Assembly (NCBI RefSeq): GCF_020520285.1
Contig: NZ_CP084742.1
Coordinates: 1,116,001 to 1,180,000 of the forward strand
Length of the DNA stretch: 64,000 bases
Direction of reading: 5' to 3'
Source: Pseudomonas sp. L5B5
GTDB taxonomy: Bacteria > Pseudomonadota > Gammaproteobacteria > Pseudomonadales > Pseudomonadaceae
Below the pieces are notes generated by a model. It searched no databases, was not told the DNA's origin, and was given only the letters and a program-made list of their open reading frames with translations. Positions within the stretch are counted from its first letter, which is position 1. The number at the start of each line of letters is the position of its first letter. This document shows positions 17,066-25,317 of the stretch, piece by piece. Made by a program: the position numbers and the translations under genes.

Positions 17066-18176
17066 CACAACAGGCCTTCTGCCTCTGGGTGATGAGTTCT
17101 CACCCGACAAGCTCCGCCTTGCAAGGTGCGCCTCGGGGCGATCCCTTGCTGAAATCGGCGAGCTCCTTGGCGTGACCAGACAATACGCACACAAGCTTGA
17201 GATCAACTCAATTCCCAATCCTGGACAGTTGAAGCAGCTATGCGAAATCCTGAACGTCAAGGAGAGCTTCTTCTTCGTTCCGCGCAAAAGTGGTGTTGAG
17301 CTTGAACAATGCCACTTTCGTAGCGTGCGAGCCTCGACCCAAACGCTCAAGAAAACAATCGCAGCCCAAGTGGAGATCTTCGAGCTTCTCGTTGATGAGC
17401 TGGACAAGGAGGTAGCTTTTCCCTCCGTCGATTTCCATGCCATCGAGGAGCCAGTCACCGGTGCCGGAAAAATTGAACAGGTGGCCGAGCGTTTTAGGAG
17501 AGAGCAAGGAATAGGTTTGGGCCCACTTTCGAGCGTTACCAAGCTTGCGGAAAAGATTGGGGTGCTCGTCGTCAACCTGGCGGACGCGGACGATCGCGTT
17601 GACGCCTTTTCATTGTTCAACAAACGTCCATTGATCGTCCGGAATACCTCAAAGGTGAACCCTGGACGGCAGCGCTTCGATCTGGCCCACGAGCTAGGTC
17701 ATCTTGTGATGCATCAAGGGGTGGAAACCGGCTGCCGGGAAACGGAAGAGCAAGCTAATCAATTCGCCAGCGCTTTACTCATGCCAAGGGCTAGCTTCGC
17801 CGCTGAGTTCCCAGCAATGCGAGGTAAGTATCTCAACTGGCCAGCGCTGAAAGACTTGAAGCTTCGCTGGAAGGTGAGTTTCAAGGCGCTGATTTATCGT
17901 GCACGGGCTTTGGATCTTCTCACCGCTGACCAAGCCAAGAGCGGCTTCACTTATCTCGCTCGGAAAGGGTTTACTAAGCACGAGGAGTTCGACGAGCTCA
18001 TCCCAATGGAGTCTCCCCTGCTTGTGCAACGAGCAATCGATCTCCTGGATTTTTCTACTTGGAGCCGGGTTCTCGCAGGGGCTGGACTGACCAGTCAGAT
18101 GGTCGAGAACCAGTTCATGCTCAAGGTGCCTGCTTCTCCGTTGAGGCTTATAAAGACTGGCGATTCCCAGGGGTAA
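17058..18176 (+). CDS. XRE-HTH / ImmA-IrrE metallopeptidase regulator
   Basis: A 372-residue two-domain protein. Residues about 15-70 form an XRE helix-turn-helix (RCASGRSLAEIGELLGVTRQ). Residues about 165-290 form the ImmA/IrrE zinc protease: FDLAHELGHLVMH carries HExxH (His-Glu-x-x-His at about 211-215) and the following ETEEQANQFASALLMPR gives the third ligand Glu and the conserved FAxxLLMP. In known systems these proteins cleave a repressor or act as antitoxin-like regulators. Coupled to the unknown gene upstream, which is the likely partner. Confidence 0.88.
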   Translation: MNDTTGLLPLGDEFSPDKLRLARCASGRSLAEIGELLGVTRQYAHKLEINSIPNPGQLKQLCEILNVKESFFFVPRKSGVELEQCHFRSVRASTQTLKKTIAAQVEIFELLVDELDKEVAFPSVDFHAIEEPVTGAGKIEQVAERFRREQGIGLGPLSSVTKLAEKIGVLVVNLADADDRVDAFSLFNKRPLIVRNTSKVNPGRQRFDLAHELGHLVMHQGVETGCRETEEQANQFASALLMPRASFAAEFPAMRGKYLNWPALKDLKLRWKVSFKALIYRARALDLLTADQAKSGFTYLARKGFTKHEEFDELIPMESPLLVQRAIDLLDFSTWSRVLAGAGLTSQMVENQFMLKVPASPLRLIKTGDSQG

Positions 18177-18226
18177 TCCCAAGCCACTCAACAGATGCCC
18201 TGCTTCCCCAGGGCATCTGCAGATAG

Positions 18227-19459
18227 TCAGAAGATCTCATCGTCATCTTCGCCCGCCGCGAAGTCGGCCAGATCAACGTCGAATGCTCTGTCGAGCCGCA
18301 ACAGCGTTCGATCACTAGACGTATCGCCAGCGTCGATACAGCCTGAAGCATCAGCAAAAATAACGATCGCCTTGTTCCCAGTCTTCGAGCTCGGGTAGAT
18401 GATCCCATCAATTTGATGATCGTCATCGGTACGGTAGACGTGCCTGAAATACTCGGTCACCACCTGGGTCGGAACATAGTCCGCGTGAGCTCGATCGCTT
18501 CGCTCGATCGGTTTGGTGAAATCCTCGACGAAGTCACACATGAAGCTGAAGTATGGCCTTAGCGTTTGCAGTTCAGGATCGAAAAGGCTCGGCACATAAA
18601 ACGAGCGGGACAGATCAACCACTCGCAGATCCCTGATAGGCGAAAACTCGCCGGTGGCTGCCTTCTTAAGGGCTCCCTCAGCAGGATCGTAGGTTTCACG
18701 AATGGCGGTGTCTTGATCGAACGCCCCATAGAACATAGGGATTCCCACGGGGCTCATCCGGTTCGGCATGTTCGCATGCGCGGCTGGTGGCGGCCCAAGC
18801 TCACTAGCTCGGCTGAGGTGAACCTCAGGATCGACGATGCGAACGCGGAAGATTGACTGTCCTGTAGGCACTGTATCAATTAGGTCGAGCTTTTTCGCCA
18901 CGCTCCCCAGCGTTTCAAGAATGTCGACCGGGTTCATCTCATCGTGCTGATCAGCCGCATATGAGGTGTTCACAGCTTTGTAAAACACGAATCGTGCTGT
19001 GTGAATGATGAAATGACTGAAGCTCTGCCATCCGTAGACCAGCGTTCGATCTATGGGTAACGAATACGGATCTCTCTCGCACCATGCCACGTCGTGTATG
19101 GATCCGGCGATAGTGTCGAACACTTCTTCCGAACACTCGGGGCCGTGGTAGTAGAGAAGCTCCCAAGTGCCGCATACGCGGCCCTGCCAGCCTCCTTCAC
19201 GGGTTTCGTAAGCGAGCCCCTCATTCGTAGCTTCGCCCCACTCTATTGAGAGGCTGTTGAAAACGTGCTCAATCACGTCATTCATGTCAGCGACGCGTCG
19301 GCTTCCATCGCAATAGCTGCAGATTCCTCTCACCGAATTATCCTTGATGAAAGCTTTGAGGCCGTCATCTTCGACGCAGCGTAAGCACACGAACGTGTCC
19401 TCGAATCGCGAGAAACCTCGCTCCATGTCCTCTTCCATCATTCTCTTGACTCCGCCCAT
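18227..19459 (-). CDS. RES-domain protein with N-terminal zinc ribbon (HEPN/RES-type)
   Basis: A 410-residue protein. The N-terminal CLRC and CSYC pairs (residues about 25-50) form a zinc-ribbon-like cap typical of 'HEPN/RES N-terminal' proteins. A helical middle region follows, and the C-terminal RES domain begins at FRVRIVDPEV with NMPNRMSPVGIPMFYGAFD and AIRETYDP; the conserved Arg and Glu of RES NAD-degrading toxins are present. RES toxins (for example MbcT) phosphorolyse NAD+. No Xre antitoxin neighbour is seen, so it may be an autonomous effector. GTG/ATG alternatives: start 19459 or 19441. Confidence 0.78.
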   Translation of the reverse strand: MGGVKRMMEEDMERGFSRFEDTFVCLRCVEDDGLKAFIKDNSVRGICSYCDGSRRVADMNDVIEHVFNSLSIEWGEATNEGLAYETREGGWQGRVCGTWELLYYHGPECSEEVFDTIAGSIHDVAWCERDPYSLPIDRTLVYGWQSFSHFIIHTARFVFYKAVNTSYAADQHDEMNPVDILETLGSVAKKLDLIDTVPTGQSIFRVRIVDPEVHLSRASELGPPPAAHANMPNRMSPVGIPMFYGAFDQDTAIRETYDPAEGALKKAATGEFSPIRDLRVVDLSRSFYVPSLFDPELQTLRPYFSFMCDFVEDFTKPIERSDRAHADYVPTQVVTEYFRHVYRTDDDHQIDGIIYPSSKTGNKAIVIFADASGCIDAGDTSSDRTLLRLDRAFDVDLADFAAGEDDDEIF

Positions 19460-19544
19460 AGCAACGCCTCAGATGCATGCTCAAACATCTCAAAAGTACT
19501 GGATACGTAGCATCTTCAGAGATAGATCGTTCGGATTCGTACCG

Positions 19545-20225
19545 TCATGAGTAGCACATGATCAATGGAACTGGGACGGGAGCCTCGATCAACCTGGCGC
19601 TTTTCTCGACTACCCACGCGCCAAACGGCCACATCACCTGAAGCACAAGGAGAATAGTGAAGGTCAAAAAGGCCCGAAGCAGATACTCATGGGTCATTTT
19701 GATGCCGGTCACTTTTTCGTTGACTAGCGAGTAGTTATGCAGAACGGCGCGGGCGAGCTGTTTAGCTAAGCCCGCTTTAGGCGAGCTTTCTTTCCAGGTA
19801 TTGGCTAGCTCTCCTGGGCCAAGCTGAGCGAACCCTGCGACTTTCAACGTTCTGAATGCCCACGCCCCTGCGCGTAGCAGAAAGGCTACTGCCAATCCGA
19901 ACAGGACGAGACCAATGCAGCCTAGCCATTTGCTCGACTTGTCGCTCCACAGAGCGGGCAGCAGTGAGACTAGGACGGGTATCAGCGCCGTAATGGCGGC
20001 TAGGTAGATACCGGCTTTCGCGTCAGCTCCCTTCCGGCGGTCAACCTCTGCATCGAAAAGACGGCGTGACTCGTCCAACACCACGTCGCTGTCTGTCGAC
20101 CAATCCCCCGCCTGAACAGACGCAGCAATGCCCTGCTTCCATTCCACATCTTCAGCCTGCTGAGTAGGCGACAACGGGATGAGGGTCGGCCATACCCAAT
20201 GAAGCCAGTCTTTAAGTTTGAGCAA
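19545..20225 (-). CDS. Three-TM membrane protein of the graspetide locus (PycTM/SLATT-like)
   Basis: A 226-residue protein with predicted membrane helices at about 72-93, 100-123 and 182-205. The segment before TM1 (RRLFDAEVDRRKGADAKAG) resembles the 'AD.KA' motif before the first helix of Pycsar-type PycTM effectors. Its start overlaps the ATP-grasp gene stop by 14 bases, so it belongs to the same operon. It might export, sense or be inhibited by the modified peptide, or be a membrane-damaging effector. Function inferred only from context. Confidence 0.65.
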   Translation of the reverse strand: MLKLKDWLHWVWPTLIPLSPTQQAEDVEWKQGIAASVQAGDWSTDSDVVLDESRRLFDAEVDRRKGADAKAGIYLAAITALIPVLVSLLPALWSDKSSKWLGCIGLVLFGLAVAFLLRAGAWAFRTLKVAGFAQLGPGELANTWKESSPKAGLAKQLARAVLHNYSLVNEKVTGIKMTHEYLLRAFLTFTILLVLQVMWPFGAWVVEKSARLIEAPVPVPLIMCYS

Positions 20226-21171
20226 TGGCGTTCACCGTCAGCTCGTCTACGATTGCAGCAGCGATTGGGTAACCCGTGAGATTCTCGATCCAGGCCCACT
20301 GCCCGTTCGGATTTATCTCCAAGAACCACAATTTGCCCGATTGATCGCAAACCAAATCGATTGCCCCGTAACGAAGACCTAGGCGCTGGACGAGATTCAC
20401 GCACTGACGTTCAACGCGTCGATCAAGAACAATCTTTTCGTGGCGAAGATCAGGACGACTGCCCTTGCGCCAGTCAGTTATCGTTTCCTCGTTATCTTGT
20501 GACCAGATCGCCGTCGCAAAAACCCGCTCGCCCACGACGGTCACTCGGACATCGTATTGCTTCAAGATCTCTGATTGCACAATGAAGGGGGTCAGCCTGA
20601 TGGCTTCCGCCTGTTCATCCTCAATCTCAGCGAGTCGAGAGGTGAAGATGACTCGCTCCGTTTCGCCTGCTAACACCGCTTGTCGAAGAGGCTTGCCAAT
20701 GGCCTGGCCACGAGCAGAGATAGCCCTAGCGCATAAGATGTCGTTCGTCACAAATGCCTGTGGTACATGGAAGCCGATCTCCTGCGCGAGAAGGAGCTGC
20801 ATCGGCTTGTCCTCAGCCATGAAGATCTTGGTGGGAGAGTTCAGCCACCGGCCTTCTAAACGGGAGTAAAGGCTTTTGAGGAAGCTACTCCACTCCGCTT
20901 CGATGTAGGCCCGCTCTCCAGGATCCATTGCCGTGTCCGGTACAACTGGAGCTCCCGGCCTACGGAAATAAGCTCCTGTTATCGCTGCCCCGCGGACTAC
21001 TACCCCGTCTAGCGAAATAGACCACGCGTCCCGGGGAAACCCTGCCATCGAGCACAACGCTTGGGGCAACTGTTCGGTATTCAGCCGAAAAAAAGGCTGG
21101 CCACGTCGACGGAGCTCACCAACCACGTAGTCCATCGTGATGTCACGACAATTTGTAACCAACAACAACAT
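20212..21171 (-). CDS. ATP-grasp peptide ligase (graspetide/microviridin-type maturase)
   Basis: A 319-residue ATP-grasp enzyme of the MvdC/MvdD/TgnB group, which links side-chain hydroxyls or amines to Asp/Glu carboxyls in a ribosomal peptide. N-terminus MLLLVTNCRDITMDYVVGEL fits the family's Rossmann-like start. The YFRRPGAP segment, the EDKPMQLLLAQEIGFHVPQA lid region, LKQYDVRVTVVGERVFA and the metal-binding WFLEINPNGQWAW (Glu and Asn of the active site) are all present. The precursor gene lies 14 bases upstream. The complete motif set suggests an active enzyme. Confidence 0.9.
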   Translation of the reverse strand: MLLLVTNCRDITMDYVVGELRRRGQPFFRLNTEQLPQALCSMAGFPRDAWSISLDGVVVRGAAITGAYFRRPGAPVVPDTAMDPGERAYIEAEWSSFLKSLYSRLEGRWLNSPTKIFMAEDKPMQLLLAQEIGFHVPQAFVTNDILCARAISARGQAIGKPLRQAVLAGETERVIFTSRLAEIEDEQAEAIRLTPFIVQSEILKQYDVRVTVVGERVFATAIWSQDNEETITDWRKGSRPDLRHEKIVLDRRVERQCVNLVQRLGLRYGAIDLVCDQSGKLWFLEINPNGQWAWIENLTGYPIAAAIVDELTVNAIAQT

Positions 21172-21185
21172 GAAGCGCTTCCAGT

Positions 21186-21743
21186 TCAGTCCGTGTAGTA
21201 ACGAGCATCTAGCCCAAAGGTAGGATCACCATTGTCGTCCCGCTCCAGCTCGACATTAGTCTTGGTGATCAGCTCCAGGATGTGATTGGCACTGCATTGA
21301 TCATCGCGCTCAGTCGCCGCATCGGTTTTGGTAACCAGCTGCAGCAGGTGATTGCTCGAGTCGAATCGATGCGGGGAGCCTGAATCAGCCGATTGGCCTC
21401 GGTAAGGACTGGGATCGTCGTCATCGCTTTCGACTCTCTGGTAGGTTTTGGTCAACAGCTCGACCTGCCAGCACGCCTCGTCATCCTGCTCAGCGTTGAC
21501 CTTGGTCTTGGTCATCAGCTCATTCAGCGCCCCGTCAGCGATGATTGGAACTACTCCATCAGGAGCCTCAACGGCCCACATCTGGAGCTCCGGGGAATAG
21601 AAGCCCGGGATACTGTCCTCTCCTGTTCTAGGCGTCGCAAATCTCGATAGAAAGGGCGACGATTTCTGCAGAGCTCCCAAGCTGGCGTCTCCTGTGCCGG
21701 CGAGTCGCGAAAGGCGACAATGCCCGGACAATACCAGATTCAT
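21186..21743 (-). CDS. Graspetide precursor with four core repeats
   Basis: A 185-residue precursor. Leader: SSPFLSRFATPR (residues 28-39) corresponds to the PFxxRF recognition motif of microviridin-type leaders, followed by FYSPELQMWAVEAPDGVVP. Core: four copies of [EQ]L[MLVI]TKTx4E[QSR]DD, namely ELMTKTKVNAEQDDE (75-89), ELLTKTYQRVESDDD (95-109), QLVTKTDAATERDDQ (135-149) and ELITKTNVELERDDN (157-171). The TKT and E..DD positions are invariant, as expected for donor Thr/Lys and acceptor Glu/Asp of ester or amide macrocycles. The wider spacing between repeats 2 and 3 (40 against about 20) suggests a lost unit. The ribosome-binding site is weak; ATG 21743 is the only start that keeps the leader. 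Confidence 0.85.
   Translation of the reverse strand: MNLVLSGHCRLSRLAGTGDASLGALQKSSPFLSRFATPRTGEDSIPGFYSPELQMWAVEAPDGVVPIIADGALNELMTKTKVNAEQDDEACWQVELLTKTYQRVESDDDDPSPYRGQSADSGSPHRFDSSNHLLQLVTKTDAATERDDQCSANHILELITKTNVELERDDNGDPTFGLDARYYTD
21231..21521 (-). repeat. Coding repeats of the graspetide core
   Basis: Four DNA segments encode the TKT...E.DD cores. They are divergent at base level, so the repeats are old and kept by selection on the protein. Confidence 0.8.
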
Positions 21744-22158
21744 AGCAATCTGCTAGCAACAAAAGCCATCAGGATTTAGGATCTGGGGCAGCCGATAAAC
21801 ATCGCCATGAGAACATGAATCCGTTTGGCTATTTGTAACGGCGCGGAAAACGCCCGACAGAACCCAGACGTTGATATGCTTGAGGACGACACCCCCCACA
21901 TGGAGGGACAGCTCAAGGGACGTACCGACCTCCTCATTCTGGAGCACCGTAAGCGAGGCCTAGAACTACTGATTTTCATCGGGAAGCGAAGTACGAATAC
22001 CTCATCCCTCCTTCCAGAAGATCGGCTTAGTTCTTGGAGAGCCGGCATTGCTGTGCCTAGCTAAGTGCTCATCCCATCAGAAATCTTATAACGTGTTAGA
22101 AATACGTCTGCTTCGGTCACGCTGAGCAGGTCTTCAAAGATGGTCACAAGGACGGTCT
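21744..22158. other. Divergent promoter region
   Basis: About 415 bases between the graspetide operon and the TrlF gene; must hold both promoters. Short ORFs on both strands have no ribosome-binding site or motif. No clear operator seen. Confidence 0.45.
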
Positions 22159-25100
22159 ATGGCCGCCAAGGATGAGCAAGTGATTGGTCGTGGGTCTGAA
22201 TGGCGTCGCTGGGAACCGCACATCCATGCGCCGGGAACTGTCCTAAATAATCAGTTTGGCAGCGACTCCCCTTGGGATGTCTACCTCAAAAAACTTGAGA
22301 CAGTCGCGCCGAAAATTGAGGCGCTGGCGGTGACTGACTATTACCTTACTGACACTTACGAAGAGGTGCTAAGGCAAAAGGCGGCTGGCCGTTTACAAGA
22401 TGTGCAGCTCATTTTTCCCAATGTCGAATTGCGTTTAGATGTCGCTGCAAAGTCTGGCTTCGTCAATTTGCATCTCCTAGTCAGTCCTGAAGACCCGAAC
22501 CACATCGCAGAACTGCACCGCATCCTTCAGCGCCTTCAGTTCCAGGCGCATGGCGATACCTTCAACTGCACCCGCCAAGATCTGATTTCGCTCGGGAAAA
22601 AAGCCGACACTAGCATTCTCGATGATCGTGCGGCGCTTTCGCACGGTGCCACGCAATTCAAGGTAAATTTTGACCAGCTTCGCCGCGTTATGCGAGAGAG
22701 CGATTGGGCGAAGACCAACATCCTCATCGCGGTTGCAGGCGCGACGGGCGACGGAACGTCGGGGTTGCGCCAAGCCGCAGACGCAACCATGCGTCAGGAG
22801 ATCGAAAAGTTCGCCCACATCATCTTCTCAAGTAGTACGGCACAGCGCGAGTTCTGGTCTGGTCGTAAGGGCGTGACGCTCGACCAACTGAAGGAGCGAT
22901 ATGGCGGTTGCAAGCCCTGCCTCCACGGCAGCGACGCCCACGACCAGAAAACCGTAGGCCAGCCGGTTGAAGAGCGTTATTCGTGGATCAAGGGTGGTCT
23001 AGAGTTCGATGCCCTCCGCCAGGCTTGTATCGACCCCGAAGGTCGGGCTTATGTCGGCAGCGAATCGCCGTCCACGGCCATGCCTTCCCAAGTTATCTCG
23101 AACATAACTATTGGAGATGCCAGTTGGGCAGCAACTCCGGACATACCAGTTAATCCTGGGCTCGTCGCAATCATAGGCCCGCGCGGCTCAGGCAAGACCG
23201 CGCTTGCTGACATGATTGCCGCCGGCTGTGACGCAATCACGCCAGGCACTTGGAGTGCGAGCGCAAATATCAGCCCGTCATTTCTCGTCCGTGCCCGCCA
23301 GTTGCTTGGCCACGCGACTGCGACGCTGACATGGGGTGGAGGTGCTTCAGTCACACGCTTCCTCGACGGTCGCGATGCAAACGGTCATTTAGCCTTTCCC
23401 CGAGCGCGCTACTTGTCGCAGCAATTCGTAGAGGAGCTTTGCTCCTCTGCTGGCGTCTCCGATGGACTTATTGCGGAGATAGAGCGTGTGATCTTTGATG
23501 CCCACCCGCACGATGATCTTGACGGCGCTATCGACTTTGCCGAATTAAGGGATTTTCGCACCGCCCGTTTCCAGCAGGCCAGAGAACGGGAGGCTGAGGC
23601 AATCGCCGATTTATCCGAGCGCATTGCCACGGAGATTGAAAAGGAAGCTGCTGTCACAGGCCTAGCGCTGCAAGTCACGCAAAAGACCGGCCAGATCAAG
23701 AGTTACAACGAAGATCTCGCCAAGCTTGTCGTAAAGGGAACTGAGGCGCAGGCCATTCGCCACACCCAGCTCGGACAGGCCGTGCAGACGCTGCGCGGCA
23801 CGATCCAGGCCTACGGCAATCAGCGCCGGACATTCGTTGCCCTGCAGGATGAGGTCGTCAGCACTCGCAATACCAAGGCCCCCGAGCTGCTTCGCCAAGC
23901 CAAGGAGCGGCATGTTCTCAGCGGCCTCAGTCAGGAGCAATGGGATGAATTCCTGCTGATCTATAAAGGCGATGTCGATACGAGTTTGACCAGCTATGTC
24001 ACATGGTCCGATCAGCAAATCGCAGCGCTCACAGGTCCGGCCATTCCGGCCACTCCAACCAGCGACCCGAACACGCCGCTCTTCCCAGATACTACTGACC
24101 TCTCCAAATTAACCCTCAATACGCTGTTGGCTGAAATGGCCCGGCTGGAGGTCCTACTAAGCGCCGACAATATCATTCGCGGTCAGTACTCCACCCTGTC
24201 AAAGCGCATCGCCCAAGAGAACGCAGCGCTCATTACCCTTCAATCACGCCTAGCCGACGCTCAAGGAGCTGGCGCGCGTCGTAAGGAACTCCAAAGCGAG
24301 CGCGATGAGGCTTATGGCCGAGTATTTCAGGCGATCATCAATGAGCAGAATTCGCTCTCCGATCTTTATGGACCGCTGATGGCGCGCTTGAATGCGTCCA
24401 CCGGCACACTTCGCAAGCTCGGGTTCTCGGTTCGCCGCGTCGTCGACGTTGCCACCTGGGGAGCTGTGGCTGAAGAAGACCTTCTCGACCGACGGAAGGC
24501 CGGGCCATTCCAAGGACGCGGTGCACTAATCGCTCTGGCGGACACAACCCTACGATCAGCATGGGAAACAGGGTCGGCTGCCGACGTACAGGCAGCGATG
24601 GCGAACTTCATTTCGCTATACATGCGCGACCTTCTGAGCCAGGCCCCCTTTGGCCAGAATCAACAAGCAGAGTTTCGTGGCTGGTTGAAGCAGTTCGCGC
24701 ACTGGCTTTTCGCCACCGATCACATCTCGGTGCGATACGAAATAGTCTATGACGGAATGGATATCCGCAAACTGTCGCCTGGAACGCGGGGAATCGTACT
24801 TCTCCTTCTCTACTTGGCACTGGACGATGCTGACGATCGGCCACTCATCATCGATCAGCCAGAGGAGAACTTGGACCCCAAATCTGTGTTCGAGGAGTTG
24901 GTCGCCCTGTTTATCGCGGCCAAGGCCAAACGCCAGGTAATCATGGTCACGCACAATGCCAACCTCGTCATCAACACCGATGCGGACCAAATCATTGTCG
25001 CCGACGCCGGTCCGCATCCTGCTGGTGGTTTGCCCCCATTCAAATACACTTCTGGCGGCCTTGAGAACACTGCTATTCGCAAGGCGGTTTGCGACATTCT

Positions 25101-25164
25101 GGAGGGCGGCGAAGAGGCCTTCCGCGAACGCGCACGTCGATTGAGGGTTAGGCTGGATCGCTAA
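22159..25164 (+). CDS. trlF: TrlF-like PHP/SMC-type ATPase
   Basis: A 1001-residue protein. The N-terminal PHP phosphoesterase has WEPHIHAPG (His-x-His metal ligands), a VTDYY strand end and KPCLHGSDAHD (metal-binding His/Asp). The ABC/SMC-type ATPase has Walker A GPRGSGKT at about residues 339-346, long coiled coils at about 455-600 and 680-730, a signature region (KLSPGTRGIVLLLLYLALDD), Walker B/D-loop PLIIDQPEENLDP at about 895-907 and the H-loop VTHNANLV. This matches TrlF-type ATPases, relatives of OLD/RloC nucleases in defence islands. In-frame ATG with AAGGA before it. A membrane protein gene follows after 153 bases. Confidence 0.85.
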   Translation: MAAKDEQVIGRGSEWRRWEPHIHAPGTVLNNQFGSDSPWDVYLKKLETVAPKIEALAVTDYYLTDTYEEVLRQKAAGRLQDVQLIFPNVELRLDVAAKSGFVNLHLLVSPEDPNHIAELHRILQRLQFQAHGDTFNCTRQDLISLGKKADTSILDDRAALSHGATQFKVNFDQLRRVMRESDWAKTNILIAVAGATGDGTSGLRQAADATMRQEIEKFAHIIFSSSTAQREFWSGRKGVTLDQLKERYGGCKPCLHGSDAHDQKTVGQPVEERYSWIKGGLEFDALRQACIDPEGRAYVGSESPSTAMPSQVISNITIGDASWAATPDIPVNPGLVAIIGPRGSGKTALADMIAAGCDAITPGTWSASANISPSFLVRARQLLGHATATLTWGGGASVTRFLDGRDANGHLAFPRARYLSQQFVEELCSSAGVSDGLIAEIERVIFDAHPHDDLDGAIDFAELRDFRTARFQQAREREAEAIADLSERIATEIEKEAAVTGLALQVTQKTGQIKSYNEDLAKLVVKGTEAQAIRHTQLGQAVQTLRGTIQAYGNQRRTFVALQDEVVSTRNTKAPELLRQAKERHVLSGLSQEQWDEFLLIYKGDVDTSLTSYVTWSDQQIAALTGPAIPATPTSDPNTPLFPDTTDLSKLTLNTLLAEMARLEVLLSADNIIRGQYSTLSKRIAQENAALITLQSRLADAQGAGARRKELQSERDEAYGRVFQAIINEQNSLSDLYGPLMARLNASTGTLRKLGFSVRRVVDVATWGAVAEEDLLDRRKAGPFQGRGALIALADTTLRSAWETGSAADVQAAMANFISLYMRDLLSQAPFGQNQQAEFRGWLKQFAHWLFATDHISVRYEIVYDGMDIRKLSPGTRGIVLLLLYLALDDADDRPLIIDQPEENLDPKSVFEELVALFIAAKAKRQVIMVTHNANLVINTDADQIIVADAGPHPAGGLPPFKYTSGGLENTAIRKAVCDILEGGEEAFRERARRLRVRLDR

Positions 25165-25317
25165 CGGCTGCGGCATTGAGCTCTCGATGCGTAGATTGAT
25201 TGTCCGATGTTTCGGAACAAACATCGGTTTTCCTCACCTTGATGCTGCGCACCGGTATGGACGCAAATTGCACCTGGGTGTGATCCCATCGACCAACGGA
25301 AGGATGCAACAGCTCCA

